Notes: generated by a model not told the origin, from the sequence alone. Counted from the stretch's first letter, positions 33,247 to 42,916 are shown. The stretch is 64,000 bases of DNA from Deltaproteobacteria bacterium (GCA_020848545.1 JADLHZ010000012.1:124001-188000), one strand, 5' to 3'. Program-made: numbers and translations.

Positions 33247-34170
33247 TCAGCGCTCGACGGCGATCACGCCCTTGTCGAGCAGCTCCTTCAGCTTATGCAT
33301 GACCTGAAAGTCACTACCGGCAAAGGTATCGAGGGCGGCTTGATAGGTCGGCAGCCCGATGAAGAGCTCGAACGCGTCGAGCTGTTCGGGCGAAAGATCG
33401 CGCAGCTTCGTCTTCATCGGCCGCGCCGGCCCGAGGCGCGCGCTCGGCTGCGGCAGCGACGGCAGGATCCGTGAGATCTCGTCGAACTGGCGCAGCGCTT
33501 CCAGCAGGATGGACTCGGTGCTCTCGGTGATCGTCGACTGAAACTTGGTGTCGCCGAGCGCCTTCAGCTCGAAGTTGCCGGTCTGCCACTGCACCATGCG
33601 GCCGAAGGCCTTCAGCGGCGCCATCTTCGTCGTGCCGATCTCGGCGAAGACGACTTGGCCTTCTTTCAAAAAAACGCGGCCTTCGTGCGCGCCGGTGATC
33701 TCCAACATGCCGGACTTCTTGCTCGACGCGAACAACTGCAAGAGATCAGGAAACGGCACCTCGTTGAGCTCGCCGCTCATCGTCGTGTCGCCGCCGCGCG
33801 CCTCCGCCAGGTCTTCGAGCATGGCTCTGAGCTCGTTCGGATTGAGCCCGGCCGCTTGCGCCGACACCTCGCCGAGCGCCACGACCTTCAAGATGTTGGT
33901 GCCGACGAGCACGCGATCGCCGATCTTCAGCTCGATCTTCTGCACCTTCTCGCCGTTGACGAAGGTGCCGTTGGTCGAGCCGAGATCGATGATGCCGAGG
34001 CGGGTGCCGTCGACGATGAGGCGCGCATGCTTGCGTGACACCATGTCTTCGACGAGCACCATGCCGACGTCGCTGGCGCGGCCGATGACGACCTCACCCT
34101 TGTCTGGCAGCGGAAACTCGCCGCCCTGGTACTTGCCGGAGATGAACTTCAGCGCGAATTCACCGCTCAC
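33247..34170 (-). CDS. FHA-domain protein with DUF4388
   Basis: 307-residue signalling protein. FHA domain at about 5-95, with the phosphothreonine-binding residues in VIGRASDVGMVL, SRKHARLIV and LGSTNGTFVNG. A DUF4388 domain follows (about 125-230, LLQLFASSKKSGMLEITG), typical of myxobacterial and related signalling proteins. The C-terminal tail is helical. FHA domains read Ser/Thr-kinase phosphorylation, but no kinase is seen nearby. The start is GTG 34170, 9 bases after the TPR gene. It closes the MoxR/Bat operon. Confidence 0.88.
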   Translation of the reverse strand: MSGEFALKFISGKYQGGEFPLPDKGEVVIGRASDVGMVLVEDMVSRKHARLIVDGTRLGIIDLGSTNGTFVNGEKVQKIELKIGDRVLVGTNILKVVALGEVSAQAAGLNPNELRAMLEDLAEARGGDTTMSGELNEVPFPDLLQLFASSKKSGMLEITGAHEGRVFLKEGQVVFAEIGTTKMAPLKAFGRMVQWQTGNFELKALGDTKFQSTITESTESILLEALRQFDEISRILPSLPQPSARLGPARPMKTKLRDLSPEQLDAFELFIGLPTYQAALDTFAGSDFQVMHKLKELLDKGVIAVER

Positions 34171-34179
34171 GCAGGCACC

Positions 34180-34881
34180 TTAGGGTTGCGCCATGTTGAG
34201 ATAGATCCGTGCGCGTTCGTTCTTGGGGTCACGTCTCAGAACATCTTGCCACTCTTGGCGGGCAATGTCGGCTTTACCCTGCGCGTAGTAGGCGAGGCCG
34301 AGCGCGAGCCGGGCCGGTGTGTACTCGGGCTTGTCGCGCAGCGCGTGCTGGTACTCGGTGACGGCAGCGTCGAGCTGGCCGGCGTCACGCAGGGCATTCG
34401 CGAGCTTCAAGCGGATGTCCACGAAGCCACTGCGCAGTTTCAAAGCCTTGCGATACTCGTCGATCGCCTCGTTGTAGAGGCCAGCGCTCAAGTACGCGTC
34501 GCCGGTCGCCGAGTGCATGTTCGCGAGCTTACCGGCGATGAACGGATCCAGCTCCTGCGCCTTCTGCTTCGTGATGCGCAGCGCATGGTTGTAGATCGCC
34601 CGCGCCTCTTCGTACTTGCCGAGGTCGTTGTAGAGCACGCTCAAGTTGAGCGCGGCCTCGCTGTACGCCGGGTTCACCTTCAACGCCTGCTCGAACGCCC
34701 GCTGCGCCTTCGAGAACTGCCCGAGGCCGTGATAGATGATGCCGAGCATATTGAACACGTCGGCGAAGGTCTGTGCGCGCTCGGCGACGCTCTCCAAGTA
34801 CTCCTTCGCTTTGGCGTGATCGCCGCGCAGGTAATACTCACGACCGAGCGACAAATCCTGGCGCAGCGCTTCGTCCATCAT
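34180..34881 (-). CDS. TPR-repeat protein
   Basis: 233-residue soluble protein made of about six tetratricopeptide repeats (for example FNMLGIIYHGLGQFSKAQRA and ARLALGLAYYAQGKADIARQ). There is no signal peptide, so it is presumably cytoplasmic. Start ATG 34881 has GGGGAG about seven bases upstream. It lies between the BamD-like and FHA genes with short gaps and may recruit partners for that complex; its role is not known. Confidence 0.85.
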   Translation of the reverse strand: MMDEALRQDLSLGREYYLRGDHAKAKEYLESVAERAQTFADVFNMLGIIYHGLGQFSKAQRAFEQALKVNPAYSEAALNLSVLYNDLGKYEEARAIYNHALRITKQKAQELDPFIAGKLANMHSATGDAYLSAGLYNEAIDEYRKALKLRSGFVDIRLKLANALRDAGQLDAAVTEYQHALRDKPEYTPARLALGLAYYAQGKADIARQEWQDVLRRDPKNERARIYLNMAQP

Positions 34882-34900
34882 GGCGGGCTCCCCTGATCCA

Positions 34901-35713
34901 CTACTTCTCCACGGCGCCCGACGCTGGCGTCGACGCCGGCGCGGGCGGGTCTTTCAACGTCGCCAAAACTCCAGCGGCTTCCTTCGCTTCTGCCGATTGC
35001 GGATGCGCTTCGAGCAAGCGTGCGTAGACGGCGCGCACCTTCTCGTTGTCCTTCAGTTTGACATAGGTTTCGCCGAGCTCAAGCAGCACTGCCGGCTCGA
35101 GCGAAGTGCCGGTCATGTACGTGCGCAGGTTCTCGTAGCGCGCCGCTGCGCCCCGCCACTTGTTCGAGCGTTTGTAGAAGCGCGCGACGTAGAGATCGTG
35201 CTGCGCGAGGCGCATGTAGCAATCGGCGAGGCGCTGCTTGGCCTCCTCGGCCTTGGCGCCTTCCGGAAAACGCTCGACGTACTCCTTGAACGCGCGCGCG
35301 GCCTTCTCGACCTCCGCTTGGTCCTTCTCGTGCGCCGGCGGCAGGAAGAAGAAGTCGTCCGGGATCTCTTTGAAGTGCGACATCGCCTCCATGAAGGTCG
35401 CGTGCGGCACCTCATCGTGCGTCGGGTGGTACTGGATGAACAGCCGGTAAGCGTCGATCGCTTCCAGGTACTTCTCGCTGCCGTGCTTGATGTCGGCGAG
35501 GCGCAGCTCGGCGAGGGCGGCGAACTTCGAGTACGGAAACTTCGCCTTCAGGGTGGCAAACTCGGTGGCCGCTTCGACCCAGAGCTCCTTCTTCAAGTCC
35601 TCCATGCCGGCTTCGTAGTAGTCCTGGGGCGCGTCGCCTTTGCGCATCGCCGCCGTCGCACACCCCACGCAAACGAGCGCGACACAGAGGCCGCGCCAAG
35701 TCATCGTCTTCAT
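34901..35713 (-). CDS. BamD-like TPR lipoprotein
   Basis: 270-residue lipoprotein (signal with VCVGCATA) followed by BamD/YfiO-type TPR helices: AGMEDLKKELWVEAATEF, FPYSKFAALAELRLADI, AIDAYRLFIQYHPTHDEVPH and ERFPEGAKAEEAKQRLADCY. BamD is the essential TPR lipoprotein of the beta-barrel assembly machine, so this may be the genome's BamD. The C terminus has an additional Pro-rich tail. ATG 35713 overlaps the stop of the SH3/TPR gene (ATGA); TTG 35719 is an alternative. Placement in a Bat operon is uncommon. Confidence 0.88.
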   Translation of the reverse strand: MKTMTWRGLCVALVCVGCATAAMRKGDAPQDYYEAGMEDLKKELWVEAATEFATLKAKFPYSKFAALAELRLADIKHGSEKYLEAIDAYRLFIQYHPTHDEVPHATFMEAMSHFKEIPDDFFFLPPAHEKDQAEVEKAARAFKEYVERFPEGAKAEEAKQRLADCYMRLAQHDLYVARFYKRSNKWRGAAARYENLRTYMTGTSLEPAVLLELGETYVKLKDNEKVRAVYARLLEAHPQSAEAKEAAGVLATLKDPPAPASTPASGAVEK

Positions 35714-36456
35714 CGCCAATCCTTTACTTTCACGACGCTCTGCTCACTCACGAAGGCGGTCTCACCGCTCGCCAACTCGACGGCGACGAACCCGAGCGCC
35801 GCCTCTTTGCCGGTGAGCCGCACTTCTTCGCCGGCGCCGAGCTCCATCACCGTCTTGAAGCGCTCGTCCGGTCCGCTCTTTGCCGCCGTCCGCTTCAGCA
35901 CGACCGCCGACGGTTTCCAATCGTGATACACGACTTCGATGAGCGCGCCTACGCCTGCAGAGATGCCGAGGGCGGCGCTGACCGCAATGCCGAGCGCCAC
36001 GGCCCGCGGCCGCCGGCGCAAGAACGCATATTGTAAGCCGACGAGCAGGCTGCACACGATGAGCGCCACGCCGAAGAGCTCGACGAAGGGGATGCGCACG
36101 AGCTGGTCGGCCACGTCACCGAGCAGCGAGAGCTCACGCGTGTGGCCGGGGTTCGCTTCGAGCACGCGCTCTCTGACCACGTGCAAGTTGCCGGACGCGT
36201 CCTTGCTCGGGCGCAGCAAGCTCGCGCGCTTCAGATGCAAGATTGCGAGGCCGAGCTCGTTCGACTCGGCGTAGCTCGTGCCCAGGTTGTACTCGACGTC
36301 GGCGTTCGCGAGCCCGCTCCGCTTGATGCGCAGCCACGCCGCTTGCGCTGCCTCGGTGCGGCCTTCGAGCGCAGCCTGCACGCCTTCGTCGAACAAGGAG
36401 CTCTGCGTCGTGATCGCGGGATCCGCGGCGAACGCCAGGCAGAAGAGCAAGATCAT
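35710..36456 (-). CDS. BatE-like TPR protein with SH3-like C terminus
   Basis: 248-residue protein: signal peptide (MILLFCLAFA), a TPR region (GTSYAESNELGLAILHLKRA), two membrane helices (about 120-165, FVELFGVALIVCSLLVGLQ and the next hydrophobic stretch), and a C-terminal bacterial SH3-like beta domain ending in TAFVSEQSVVKVKDWR. This arrangement is that of BatE proteins in Bat aerotolerance operons. It overlaps the batD stop and the bamD-like start. The exact biochemical role of BatE is not known. Confidence 0.82.
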   Translation of the reverse strand: MILLFCLAFAADPAITTQSSLFDEGVQAALEGRTEAAQAAWLRIKRSGLANADVEYNLGTSYAESNELGLAILHLKRASLLRPSKDASGNLHVVRERVLEANPGHTRELSLLGDVADQLVRIPFVELFGVALIVCSLLVGLQYAFLRRRPRAVALGIAVSAALGISAGVGALIEVVYHDWKPSAVVLKRTAAKSGPDERFKTVMELGAGEEVRLTGKEAALGFVAVELASGETAFVSEQSVVKVKDWR

Positions 36457-38240
36457 GCGTCGCTCCGCGGCCGATCGATCGCCGTGATCACTTGCTCCAA
36501 GCGGCCGGCGGCTTGCTCGGCTTCCTTCGCCAAGTGCCCGCCCGGCGCGAAGCGGGCGAAGTCGCAGTTGTCGAGCTCGGTGAGCAGGCTGTCGATGAGC
36601 TCGTCGGCCACGCCTTCTTTGACGAGCGCCGATCGCAGCGCGTCGCGGCCGACGCCGGTCGAGATCGAGAAGCGTTCGCTCAAGTAGGTGCGCGTGAGCC
36701 GGGTGAGCTCGGCGTAGACGATCTTCGGATCGTCGCTCTCCGTGCGAGCGCGCTTGATCCCCCGAATCGCGTTGCCCTTGGCCTCGCGCGCGATCTCCTC
36801 TTTCGTCTTCACGCGGCGGCGCAGGCGCACCGCCACGATCGCGAGCGCCGCGAGGCCGCTCGTGCCGCTGCCGAGCCACACGATCCACACGTGAGGGGGC
36901 CGCGGCCGATCGTCTCGCAAGAGCGACGCGAAGCGAATCGGATGCAACGCGCGGCCGTCTCCGCTCGGACGCAGCGCGGGCGTGCTCGTGTCCGGCGCCT
37001 GGCCCACCGCCTCACCCCCGACGTGGATCGAAAACGCTTGGCTCGCCTGCTCGCGGTAGGCGCCGATCTTCGGATCGAACCAGTGAAAGACGAGCGGTGG
37101 AATCAAATGCTCGCCCGGCTCGTTTGGAACGAAGAGGTAGTCGCGTTGAATGCGCCCGGCCAGGGTCCCCTGATCGAAGCGCTGCTCACTCTTCGTCTCT
37201 GGATCGTAGGCCTTGAATTTCGCCGAGAGCCGCGGCGCCGGCAGGCTCAGCTTCGACACGTTGCCGATGCCGCTGACGGTGACGCGCAAGGTGAGCGGCT
37301 TGCCGACCGTCGCTCTGTCAGCGCCGATCAGCTGATACTGCGCTTCCAACTGACCCACGTTCATCGGCGAGAAGCCGGGCGGCCGCTTGTCGACGGGCAG
37401 CGGCTTCACCGCGATCTCGATCGGCGGGCTCGTCACCCGGTACGAGCGGCCTTGCGAAAAGAAGAGACCGCCCGCCTGCGCTTCGGTCGTGAAGCTGCCG
37501 ACGCTGGTCTTGCCTTCGCGCAGCGCAAAGAGCGCGTAGCGGGCGATCTCGAAGACTTGGTACTCCTCGCCGTTGAAGCGTTGGATCTTCGGCTGCAAGT
37601 TCTGCCGCGGGCGATCGTCGCGCTCGAGCAGCACGCCTTCCAACTGCGGTTGCGACAGGCTGGACACGTCCGAGAGATCGACGCGCGCGAGCAGGAACAC
37701 GCTGAGCACGACCTCTTCGCCGACGAACGCTTCGAAGCGATCCGGCACGACGCGCAGCATGACGGGATCGCTCTTGCCCTGCGGCGCCGGGATGTTCGCC
37801 GTGGGCGGCCCGGTCGGCGCGACCGGCAGGTTCGGCGCCGCTTTGCCGCTGACTTCGAGCACGATGGCTTCGCTCGCTACGAGATCGCTCCCGACGCGCG
37901 CGCTCGCCGGCCCGATCTTCGCCCGGCCGGGCTTCTTCGGCTGCAAGAGGTAGGTGTAGGTCGTCGACAGCTGCACGCGTGGCGCGCTGCCGAAGTTCAT
38001 CTGAAATGACTGGCCGCGCTGGGTGCCGCGGCGAACGATCTCGAGGTTGTCGAGCTCGGGCGGTGTGTAGGCGGGATCGCTGCTCGTGCCGTCGGCGACG
38101 ACGGTCACTTCGAGCTGCACCTGATCGTTCATCGTGATCTGAGTCTGCGAGACCTCGGCGCGGATCGTGACCTTGCCGGCGGCGTGTGCGGAGTGCGCCA
38201 CGCCGAGGACCGACAAGCACAGAAGAGCGCCCGCTCTCAC
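36453..38240 (-). CDS. batD: BatD-family protein
   Basis: 595-residue exported protein with signal peptide (VRAGALLCLSVLGVAHSAHA), several Ig-like beta domains (about 25-400, for example VTIRAEVSQTQITMNDQVQL) and one membrane helix (about 455-480) before a cytoplasmic tail. Matches BatD, a periplasmic component of Bat operons linked to oxidative-stress tolerance and envelope integrity in Bacteroides, Leptospira and Francisella. The start is GTG 38240, which overlaps the stop of the batBC gene. Confidence 0.88.
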   Translation of the reverse strand: MRAGALLCLSVLGVAHSAHAAGKVTIRAEVSQTQITMNDQVQLEVTVVADGTSSDPAYTPPELDNLEIVRRGTQRGQSFQMNFGSAPRVQLSTTYTYLLQPKKPGRAKIGPASARVGSDLVASEAIVLEVSGKAAPNLPVAPTGPPTANIPAPQGKSDPVMLRVVPDRFEAFVGEEVVLSVFLLARVDLSDVSSLSQPQLEGVLLERDDRPRQNLQPKIQRFNGEEYQVFEIARYALFALREGKTSVGSFTTEAQAGGLFFSQGRSYRVTSPPIEIAVKPLPVDKRPPGFSPMNVGQLEAQYQLIGADRATVGKPLTLRVTVSGIGNVSKLSLPAPRLSAKFKAYDPETKSEQRFDQGTLAGRIQRDYLFVPNEPGEHLIPPLVFHWFDPKIGAYREQASQAFSIHVGGEAVGQAPDTSTPALRPSGDGRALHPIRFASLLRDDRPRPPHVWIVWLGSGTSGLAALAIVAVRLRRRVKTKEEIAREAKGNAIRGIKRARTESDDPKIVYAELTRLTRTYLSERFSISTGVGRDALRSALVKEGVADELIDSLLTELDNCDFARFAPGGHLAKEAEQAAGRLEQVITAIDRPRSDA

Positions 38241-39991
38241 CAATCCTTCTCCACTTTGCGCTCTTTACGCTTTTGCTGCTGCGCTTTGAAGAGATCGAAG
38301 CGCATCGGCTTCTCTTCGGCCTGCAGGGCGTCGAGGAGCTGCATTCGGCTCTTCTCCTGCTCGCTCTGCTTCTCTTGCTGGCTGCGCTCTTGCTGCGGCT
38401 GCTTCTGGTCTTTTTGGTCCTGCTTGTCCTTCTGATCTTTCGGCTCGTCCTTTTGATCTTTCTGCTCGTCCTTCTTCTCGTCCTTTTGATCCTGCTCCTT
38501 CTGATCCTTCTTCTGCTGCTCGTCCTGCTTCTTCTGCTCCTCTTCTTGCTTCTTCAGCATGCGCTGCGCGAGCTCGAGGTTGTACTGGACGTCTTTGGCC
38601 CCAGGCACTTCCTTCAGCGACTTCTTGTAGCTCTGGATGGCCTTTGAAAAGTCCTTGCCGTCGAACGCCGCGTTGCCGAGCAGAAAATGCGCGCGCGCCC
38701 GGAGCTGCTTGTCTTCCGAGAGCAACGCGCGTTCGAGCAAAGGCTCGGCGTCCTTTGGGCTGCCCTTCTTCAAGTGGGCCATGCCTTGGTTGAGCCAGAG
38801 CTCGGCGCGGTGCGAGAGCTCCTGCTTCGCGCGCTCGTACGCGGTGAGCGCTTCGTCGTGCTTACCGTCCCCGAGGAGCGCGTTGCCCTCCTTGACGTCG
38901 GAGTTCTGCAGCGTGGGCCAGGGCATCGCCGCAAACGCCGTCTGCGGCAGCGCGAGCATGACGAAGAGCGCGAGGCCAGCGCGCCGGCGCTTGCTCGACA
39001 ACAACGCCGCGAACAACAAGAGCAGCGCGCCCGGCACGAGCACCCACTGGAAGCGATCGGCGTAGACGACCTTGAACTTCGCCTCTTTCTCTTCGCGCTC
39101 GAAGCCGGCGAGGTCGCCGACGAGCTGCTCGACACCGGTGCTACCGCCGCTCGACGCCACGTAGCGGCCGCCGCCGGCCTGCGCGATGTCCTTCAAGATC
39201 GCCTCGTTCAAGCGCGTGAGCACCGTGTTGCCGCTCGCGTCCTTCATGTAACCCAAGAAGTCGCCGCGCTCGCTGTACATCGGGATCGGCTCGCCCGCCG
39301 CCGAGCCGACGCCGATGGTGAACACCGCCACGCCCTTTTCGCGCAATGCTTTGGCCTGCGCGATGGCGTCGCCCTCGTGATCTTCGCCGTCGGTGATGAC
39401 GACGACGACCTGGCTCTTGGCGCCGCCGCGGGTGCGCGCTTCATCGAGCAGCCCGTCGGCCGCCTTCAACGCCTCGGCGATCGCCGTGCCGCCGCGCGGG
39501 ATGGTCTTCGTGTCGAGCGCGCGCAAGAACACCTTCGCCGCCGAGTAGTCGCTGGTCAGCGGACACTGGATGAACGCTTGGCCCGCGAACGCGATGAACG
39601 CCACGCGATCGCCGCGCAGCTGATCCAAGAGCGCCGACAGCTCGAGCTTGCTGCGGCTCAAGCGATCCGGCTGCAGATCTTTGGCGAGCATGCTCTTCGA
39701 GGTGTCGATGGCGATGACGAGATCGAGCCCGCGGCGCGTCTGCTTCACCGTCGACGCCCCGTACTGCGGCCGCGCCAACGCGAGCACGCAGAGCGCCACG
39801 CCGGCGAGCCAGGTCACGGTGCGCGTGATCCGCTTCGGCCGCGACAGCTCGCGCTCGTGCGCCGGGAGCATCCGCGCATCGCTCGCCCGCTCCCACCGCC
39901 GCCGCCGCACCCGCTCGTAGACGAGCGTCGCCGCGAGCAACACCGGCACGAGCACGAGCAGCCAGAGCATGCGCGGATCGCCGAACTTCAT
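38237..39991 (-). CDS. BatB-BatC fusion: VWA domain plus TPR
   Basis: 584-residue membrane protein. Two N-terminal helices, then a von Willebrand A domain (about 88-290) with metal site DTSKS and VITDGEDHEG, a third helix pair (about 310-350), TPR repeats (360-460) and a very hydrophilic tail (about 470-560) of Lys, Gln, Asp and Glu. BatB (VWA) and BatC (TPR) are usually separate; here one frame encodes both. ATG 39991 overlaps the batA stop (ATGA). The tail is coded by simple-sequence DNA. Confidence 0.9.
   Translation of the reverse strand: MKFGDPRMLWLLVLVPVLLAATLVYERVRRRRWERASDARMLPAHERELSRPKRITRTVTWLAGVALCVLALARPQYGASTVKQTRRGLDLVIAIDTSKSMLAKDLQPDRLSRSKLELSALLDQLRGDRVAFIAFAGQAFIQCPLTSDYSAAKVFLRALDTKTIPRGGTAIAEALKAADGLLDEARTRGGAKSQVVVVITDGEDHEGDAIAQAKALREKGVAVFTIGVGSAAGEPIPMYSERGDFLGYMKDASGNTVLTRLNEAILKDIAQAGGGRYVASSGGSTGVEQLVGDLAGFEREEKEAKFKVVYADRFQWVLVPGALLLLFAALLSSKRRRAGLALFVMLALPQTAFAAMPWPTLQNSDVKEGNALLGDGKHDEALTAYERAKQELSHRAELWLNQGMAHLKKGSPKDAEPLLERALLSEDKQLRARAHFLLGNAAFDGKDFSKAIQSYKKSLKEVPGAKDVQYNLELAQRMLKKQEEEQKKQDEQQKKDQKEQDQKDEKKDEQKDQKDEPKDQKDKQDQKDQKQPQQERSQQEKQSEQEKSRMQLLDALQAEEKPMRFDLFKAQQQKRKERKVEKDW
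38380..38545 (-). repeat. Low-complexity DNA coding the Lys/Gln/Asp tail
   Basis: Repeating units such as CTTTTTGATC and CTGCTCGTCC on the plus strand give the coding pattern (Asp/Glu)-Gln-Lys. This is a hot spot for slippage and length change in the BatB-BatC tail. Confidence 0.75.
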
Positions 39992-41067
39992 TCGAACGCC
40001 TCCGCGAAGCGCGTCCAGCGCAGCACGCGCTCCAAGAGCACGAGCGCGAGGCCGAAGAGCAAGAACGGAATGAACAGCTCGCGGCGCGGCGCCGTGCCGG
40101 CCTCTTCGAAGCGCGTCTTCTCTTGGTGATCGAGCGCGCTCCTCAAGGTGCGTCTGAGCGCATCGCGATCCTCCGCGCGAAAGTACAAAGCGTTCGTCTT
40201 CTTCGCGATCTCTTCGAGCAGCGCCGGGTTAATCGGCACATTGACGTCGCGGTAGGCGATCTTGCCGAAGATGTCGCGCCCAGCGGGAAAGGGCACGGGG
40301 CCGTCCTTGCCGATCAAGATCGTGTAGATCTGAATGCCGAGCTCCTGCGCAATCGTGGCGGCTTCCAGCGGCGGCAGCGAGCCGGCGTTGTTGTCGCCGT
40401 CCGTCAGCAAGATGATGACGCGCGTCTTCGAGGTCTGCTCGCGCAGCCGATTGACCGCCGTGCCGAGCGCGTCGCCGATCGCGGTGCCGTCCTGAATGAC
40501 GCCGGTGCGGACGTCCTGCAGCAAGTTGACGATGACGTTGTAGTCGAGCGTCAGCGGCACCTGCGTGTACGCTTCGCCGGCGAAGACGACGAGCCCGATG
40601 CGATCCGACTTCCGCTCTTGGATCACCTCGGCGAGCACCTCTTTGGCGACGAACATGCGGTTGTTCGGCTTGAAGTCGGCGGCCTCCATCGAGCCCGAGA
40701 TGTCGAGCGCGAAGATGATGTCGATGCCCTCCGAGTAGTCGTTGCCGGCGGCGTCCTCGGACTGCGGGCGCGCCGCGGCCATGATCACGAAGGCGAGGCC
40801 GAGGCCGGCCGAGAAGAGCACCGCCGGGCGCAGCGCCTCAGGCAGGCTCTGCGGCAGGCCGCCGGCGAAGCCGGTGTATGAAAAAGACAACATTGGGGTG
40901 CGCCGGCCGGCGATCTCGAGCGCGACGTACGCGAGCACCGGCAAGAGCAGCAGCAAGAGCCACGGCGTGTGAAAGCCGAAGTTGCGCCCGGTGCCCTGCG
41001 CCCACACGAAGAACGCGCTGGCGACCACGCCTTGCAGCAAGATGAGCACGGTAGACAGAGCGCTCAC
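39988..41067 (-). CDS. batA: BatA: VWA-domain membrane protein
   Basis: 359-residue inner-membrane protein with two N-terminal helices, a von Willebrand A domain (about 90-300) and a C-terminal helix. The metal-binding MIDAS residues are complete: ALDISGSM, Thr in VPLTLDY and LLTDGDNNAG. BatA and BatB are thought to form a membrane complex with BatD. GTG 41067 overlaps the previous stop (GTGA); a longer frame to 41109 adds low-complexity residues. Confidence 0.9.
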   Translation of the reverse strand: MSALSTVLILLQGVVASAFFVWAQGTGRNFGFHTPWLLLLLLPVLAYVALEIAGRRTPMLSFSYTGFAGGLPQSLPEALRPAVLFSAGLGLAFVIMAAARPQSEDAAGNDYSEGIDIIFALDISGSMEAADFKPNNRMFVAKEVLAEVIQERKSDRIGLVVFAGEAYTQVPLTLDYNVIVNLLQDVRTGVIQDGTAIGDALGTAVNRLREQTSKTRVIILLTDGDNNAGSLPPLEAATIAQELGIQIYTILIGKDGPVPFPAGRDIFGKIAYRDVNVPINPALLEEIAKKTNALYFRAEDRDALRRTLRSALDHQEKTRFEEAGTAPRRELFIPFLLFGLALVLLERVLRWTRFAEAFE

Positions 41068-42047
41068 GCCGCCTCCACCGCTTTGGGCTCCGGCGGCCGC
41101 GTCGCCCACACTTGCTGCTCGAAGAAGTCGAGCATGGTCGCCGCCTTCTCCATCGGCGGCTCGAACTTCGCGAACTTCACGAAGTCGGCGTGCTCGAGCC
41201 AGTCGCGCAGGTTCTGCCGATCGAGGCCCGGCGCCGAGAGCACGGCGAGCTTCTCCATGAGCTCTGCGGTCGTCAGGTCGAGCGCGTTGATCGCATAGCG
41301 CTGCGCCAAGTAGCCGCGCATGATCTCGGTCGCCTCGAAGTAGTACTCGCGGTAGCGGCCCTGCTTCAGCAGCTGCTTGTCGCGCAGGAGGCGCAAGAGC
41401 ATGAGCGCGGCCTTGTGCGGCGGGATCTGCGCTTGCGCCACGATCTGCTCGACGGTGCCGCGGCGGCGCAGACGCTTGGCGAGCAAGTACGCCGCCGCTA
41501 CAGCCAGCGCGCCGCCGAGCACGTAGAACGGCCAGTACACGCGCTCGTAGATCGCGAACGGCTCGCCATCGGGCTTGCGCGCGTCGGGCTCTTTGGGCGG
41601 CGTCTGCACGTTCGCTGGCTTCTTCGCCTCTTGCTCCGCCTGCTCCTCGTCGATGACGCTCTTCACCGTGAGCGCGAGCGCCGGCGTGGAGAACGCCGCG
41701 CCGCCGACGCGCAGATCGATCGCCGGCACGTCGTGCGCGCCGACTTCGTAGCTCGCGATCTTAAACACGAGCTCTTCGGTGAGCATCGGCGCTTCGTTCT
41801 TTTGCGACGACACCTTGTCGACGACCTCGACGGCGCCCAAGGCGAGCTCGGCCGGGAACTCGAACGCGTCGGCCTCGGCGTGCTTCACCGTGATGCGCAG
41901 GAGCACGACGTCGCCGACGTACGCCTCCTTGCGGTCGAGCGTCGCGGTGATCGTCGGCGTGGTGACCGGATCTGCTGCCGCGACAACGCAGTAGCAAAAA
42001 ACGAAAACGCTCCCGGTCCCTTTTCGGACGTTTCGAAGGAGGCTCAC
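41064..42047 (-). CDS. BatD-related/DUF4381-like membrane protein
   Basis: 327-residue exported protein: signal-like N terminus, a beta domain (about 28-130, TATLDRKEAYVGDVVLLRI as in BatD), a Lys/Pro linker, one membrane helix (about 172-192) and a cytoplasmic helical tail (200-320, YYFEATEIMRGYLAQRYAIN) like DUF4381 proteins. It occupies the usual slot between the DUF58 gene and batA. The N-terminal residues RKGTGSVF are coded by a dispersed 23-bp repeat (42004-42026). GTG 42047 overlaps the DUF58 stop. Confidence 0.82.
   Translation of the reverse strand: MSLLRNVRKGTGSVFVFCYCVVAAADPVTTPTITATLDRKEAYVGDVVLLRITVKHAEADAFEFPAELALGAVEVVDKVSSQKNEAPMLTEELVFKIASYEVGAHDVPAIDLRVGGAAFSTPALALTVKSVIDEEQAEQEAKKPANVQTPPKEPDARKPDGEPFAIYERVYWPFYVLGGALAVAAAYLLAKRLRRRGTVEQIVAQAQIPPHKAALMLLRLLRDKQLLKQGRYREYYFEATEIMRGYLAQRYAINALDLTTAELMEKLAVLSAPGLDRQNLRDWLEHADFVKFAKFEPPMEKAATMLDFFEQQVWATRPPEPKAVEAA
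42004..42026 (-). repeat. 23-bp dispersed repeat, copy 1
   Basis: The plus strand reads AAAACGCTCCCGGTCCCTTT and continues for three more bases; it is identical to 51884-51906. It lies inside the signal-peptide region of the BatD-related gene. The ends AAAA and TTTT are complementary. Confidence 0.85.
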
Positions 42048-42916
42048 CGGCGACTCCGCATGCGGAAGTAGCCGAGGAGCGCCTTCGTGTAGTCGGTGCC
42101 GTTGACGATCTCGACGGGCGTGACGCCGGCCTTTTGGAAGGTCTGTGCCACTTGCCGGTGCTCGAGCCGCACGCGCTCGCGGTACGCCGAGCGCACGCGA
42201 TCAGAGGCCGTGTCGATCATCCGCTGCTCGCCGGTCTCGGGGTCTTTCACCCACATGAAGCCGACGTTCGGTAGCTCTTTCTCCATCGGGTCCGTCAGCC
42301 ACACCGGGATGACGTCGTGGCGCTTGCTGAACACGCGCAGCTTCGCCACGTCTGGCATGCCGACGAAGTCCGAGATGAAGATGACGACGCTCTTACGCTT
42401 CAGCACACTCTCCGCCATCGCCAGCGCGGACTGCCAGCTCGTGCCGACCCCCGCGGGCTTCACCGCGATGATGTCGCTGATCAAGCGTAAGACGTGCGAG
42501 CGGCCTTTCTTGGGCGGCACGAAGTGCTCGATGCGGTCGGAGAACGCGATCAACGCCACGCGGTCGTTGTGCTTAATCGCCGCGAAAGCAAAGAGCGCCG
42601 CCAGCTCCGCCGCGAGCTGCAGCTTTTCGCTCTTCTGCGATCCGAAGCGCTGCGACGCGCTGACGTCGACGACCAGGCAAATCGTGAGCTCGCGCTCCTC
42701 GGTGTACTGCTTGATATAAATGTCACGCGAGCGCGCCGAGACGTTCCAGTCGATGCGGCGCACGTCGTCGCCCGGCTGATACGGCCGCACCTCGGCGAAG
42801 GTCATGCCTTGGCCGCGGAAGATCGAGGTGTAGTTGCCGGCGAAGAGCGACCCGACCTTCTTGCGGGTGCCGATCTCGATGCGGCGCACCTTCGCCAGAA
42901 CTTCGCGAGACAACAT
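42044..42916 (-). CDS. DUF58 protein
   Basis: 290-residue cytoplasmic protein of the DUF58 family, always found next to MoxR ATPases. Signature: GMTFAEVRPYQPGDDVRRID (about 37-56), then a VWA-like fold with DVSAS. It is thought to act as the MoxR partner in chaperone-like complex maturation. Its ATG overlaps the moxR stop (TAATG). Confidence 0.93.
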   Translation of the reverse strand: MLSREVLAKVRRIEIGTRKKVGSLFAGNYTSIFRGQGMTFAEVRPYQPGDDVRRIDWNVSARSRDIYIKQYTEERELTICLVVDVSASQRFGSQKSEKLQLAAELAALFAFAAIKHNDRVALIAFSDRIEHFVPPKKGRSHVLRLISDIIAVKPAGVGTSWQSALAMAESVLKRKSVVIFISDFVGMPDVAKLRVFSKRHDVIPVWLTDPMEKELPNVGFMWVKDPETGEQRMIDTASDRVRSAYRERVRLEHRQVAQTFQKAGVTPVEIVNGTDYTKALLGYFRMRSRR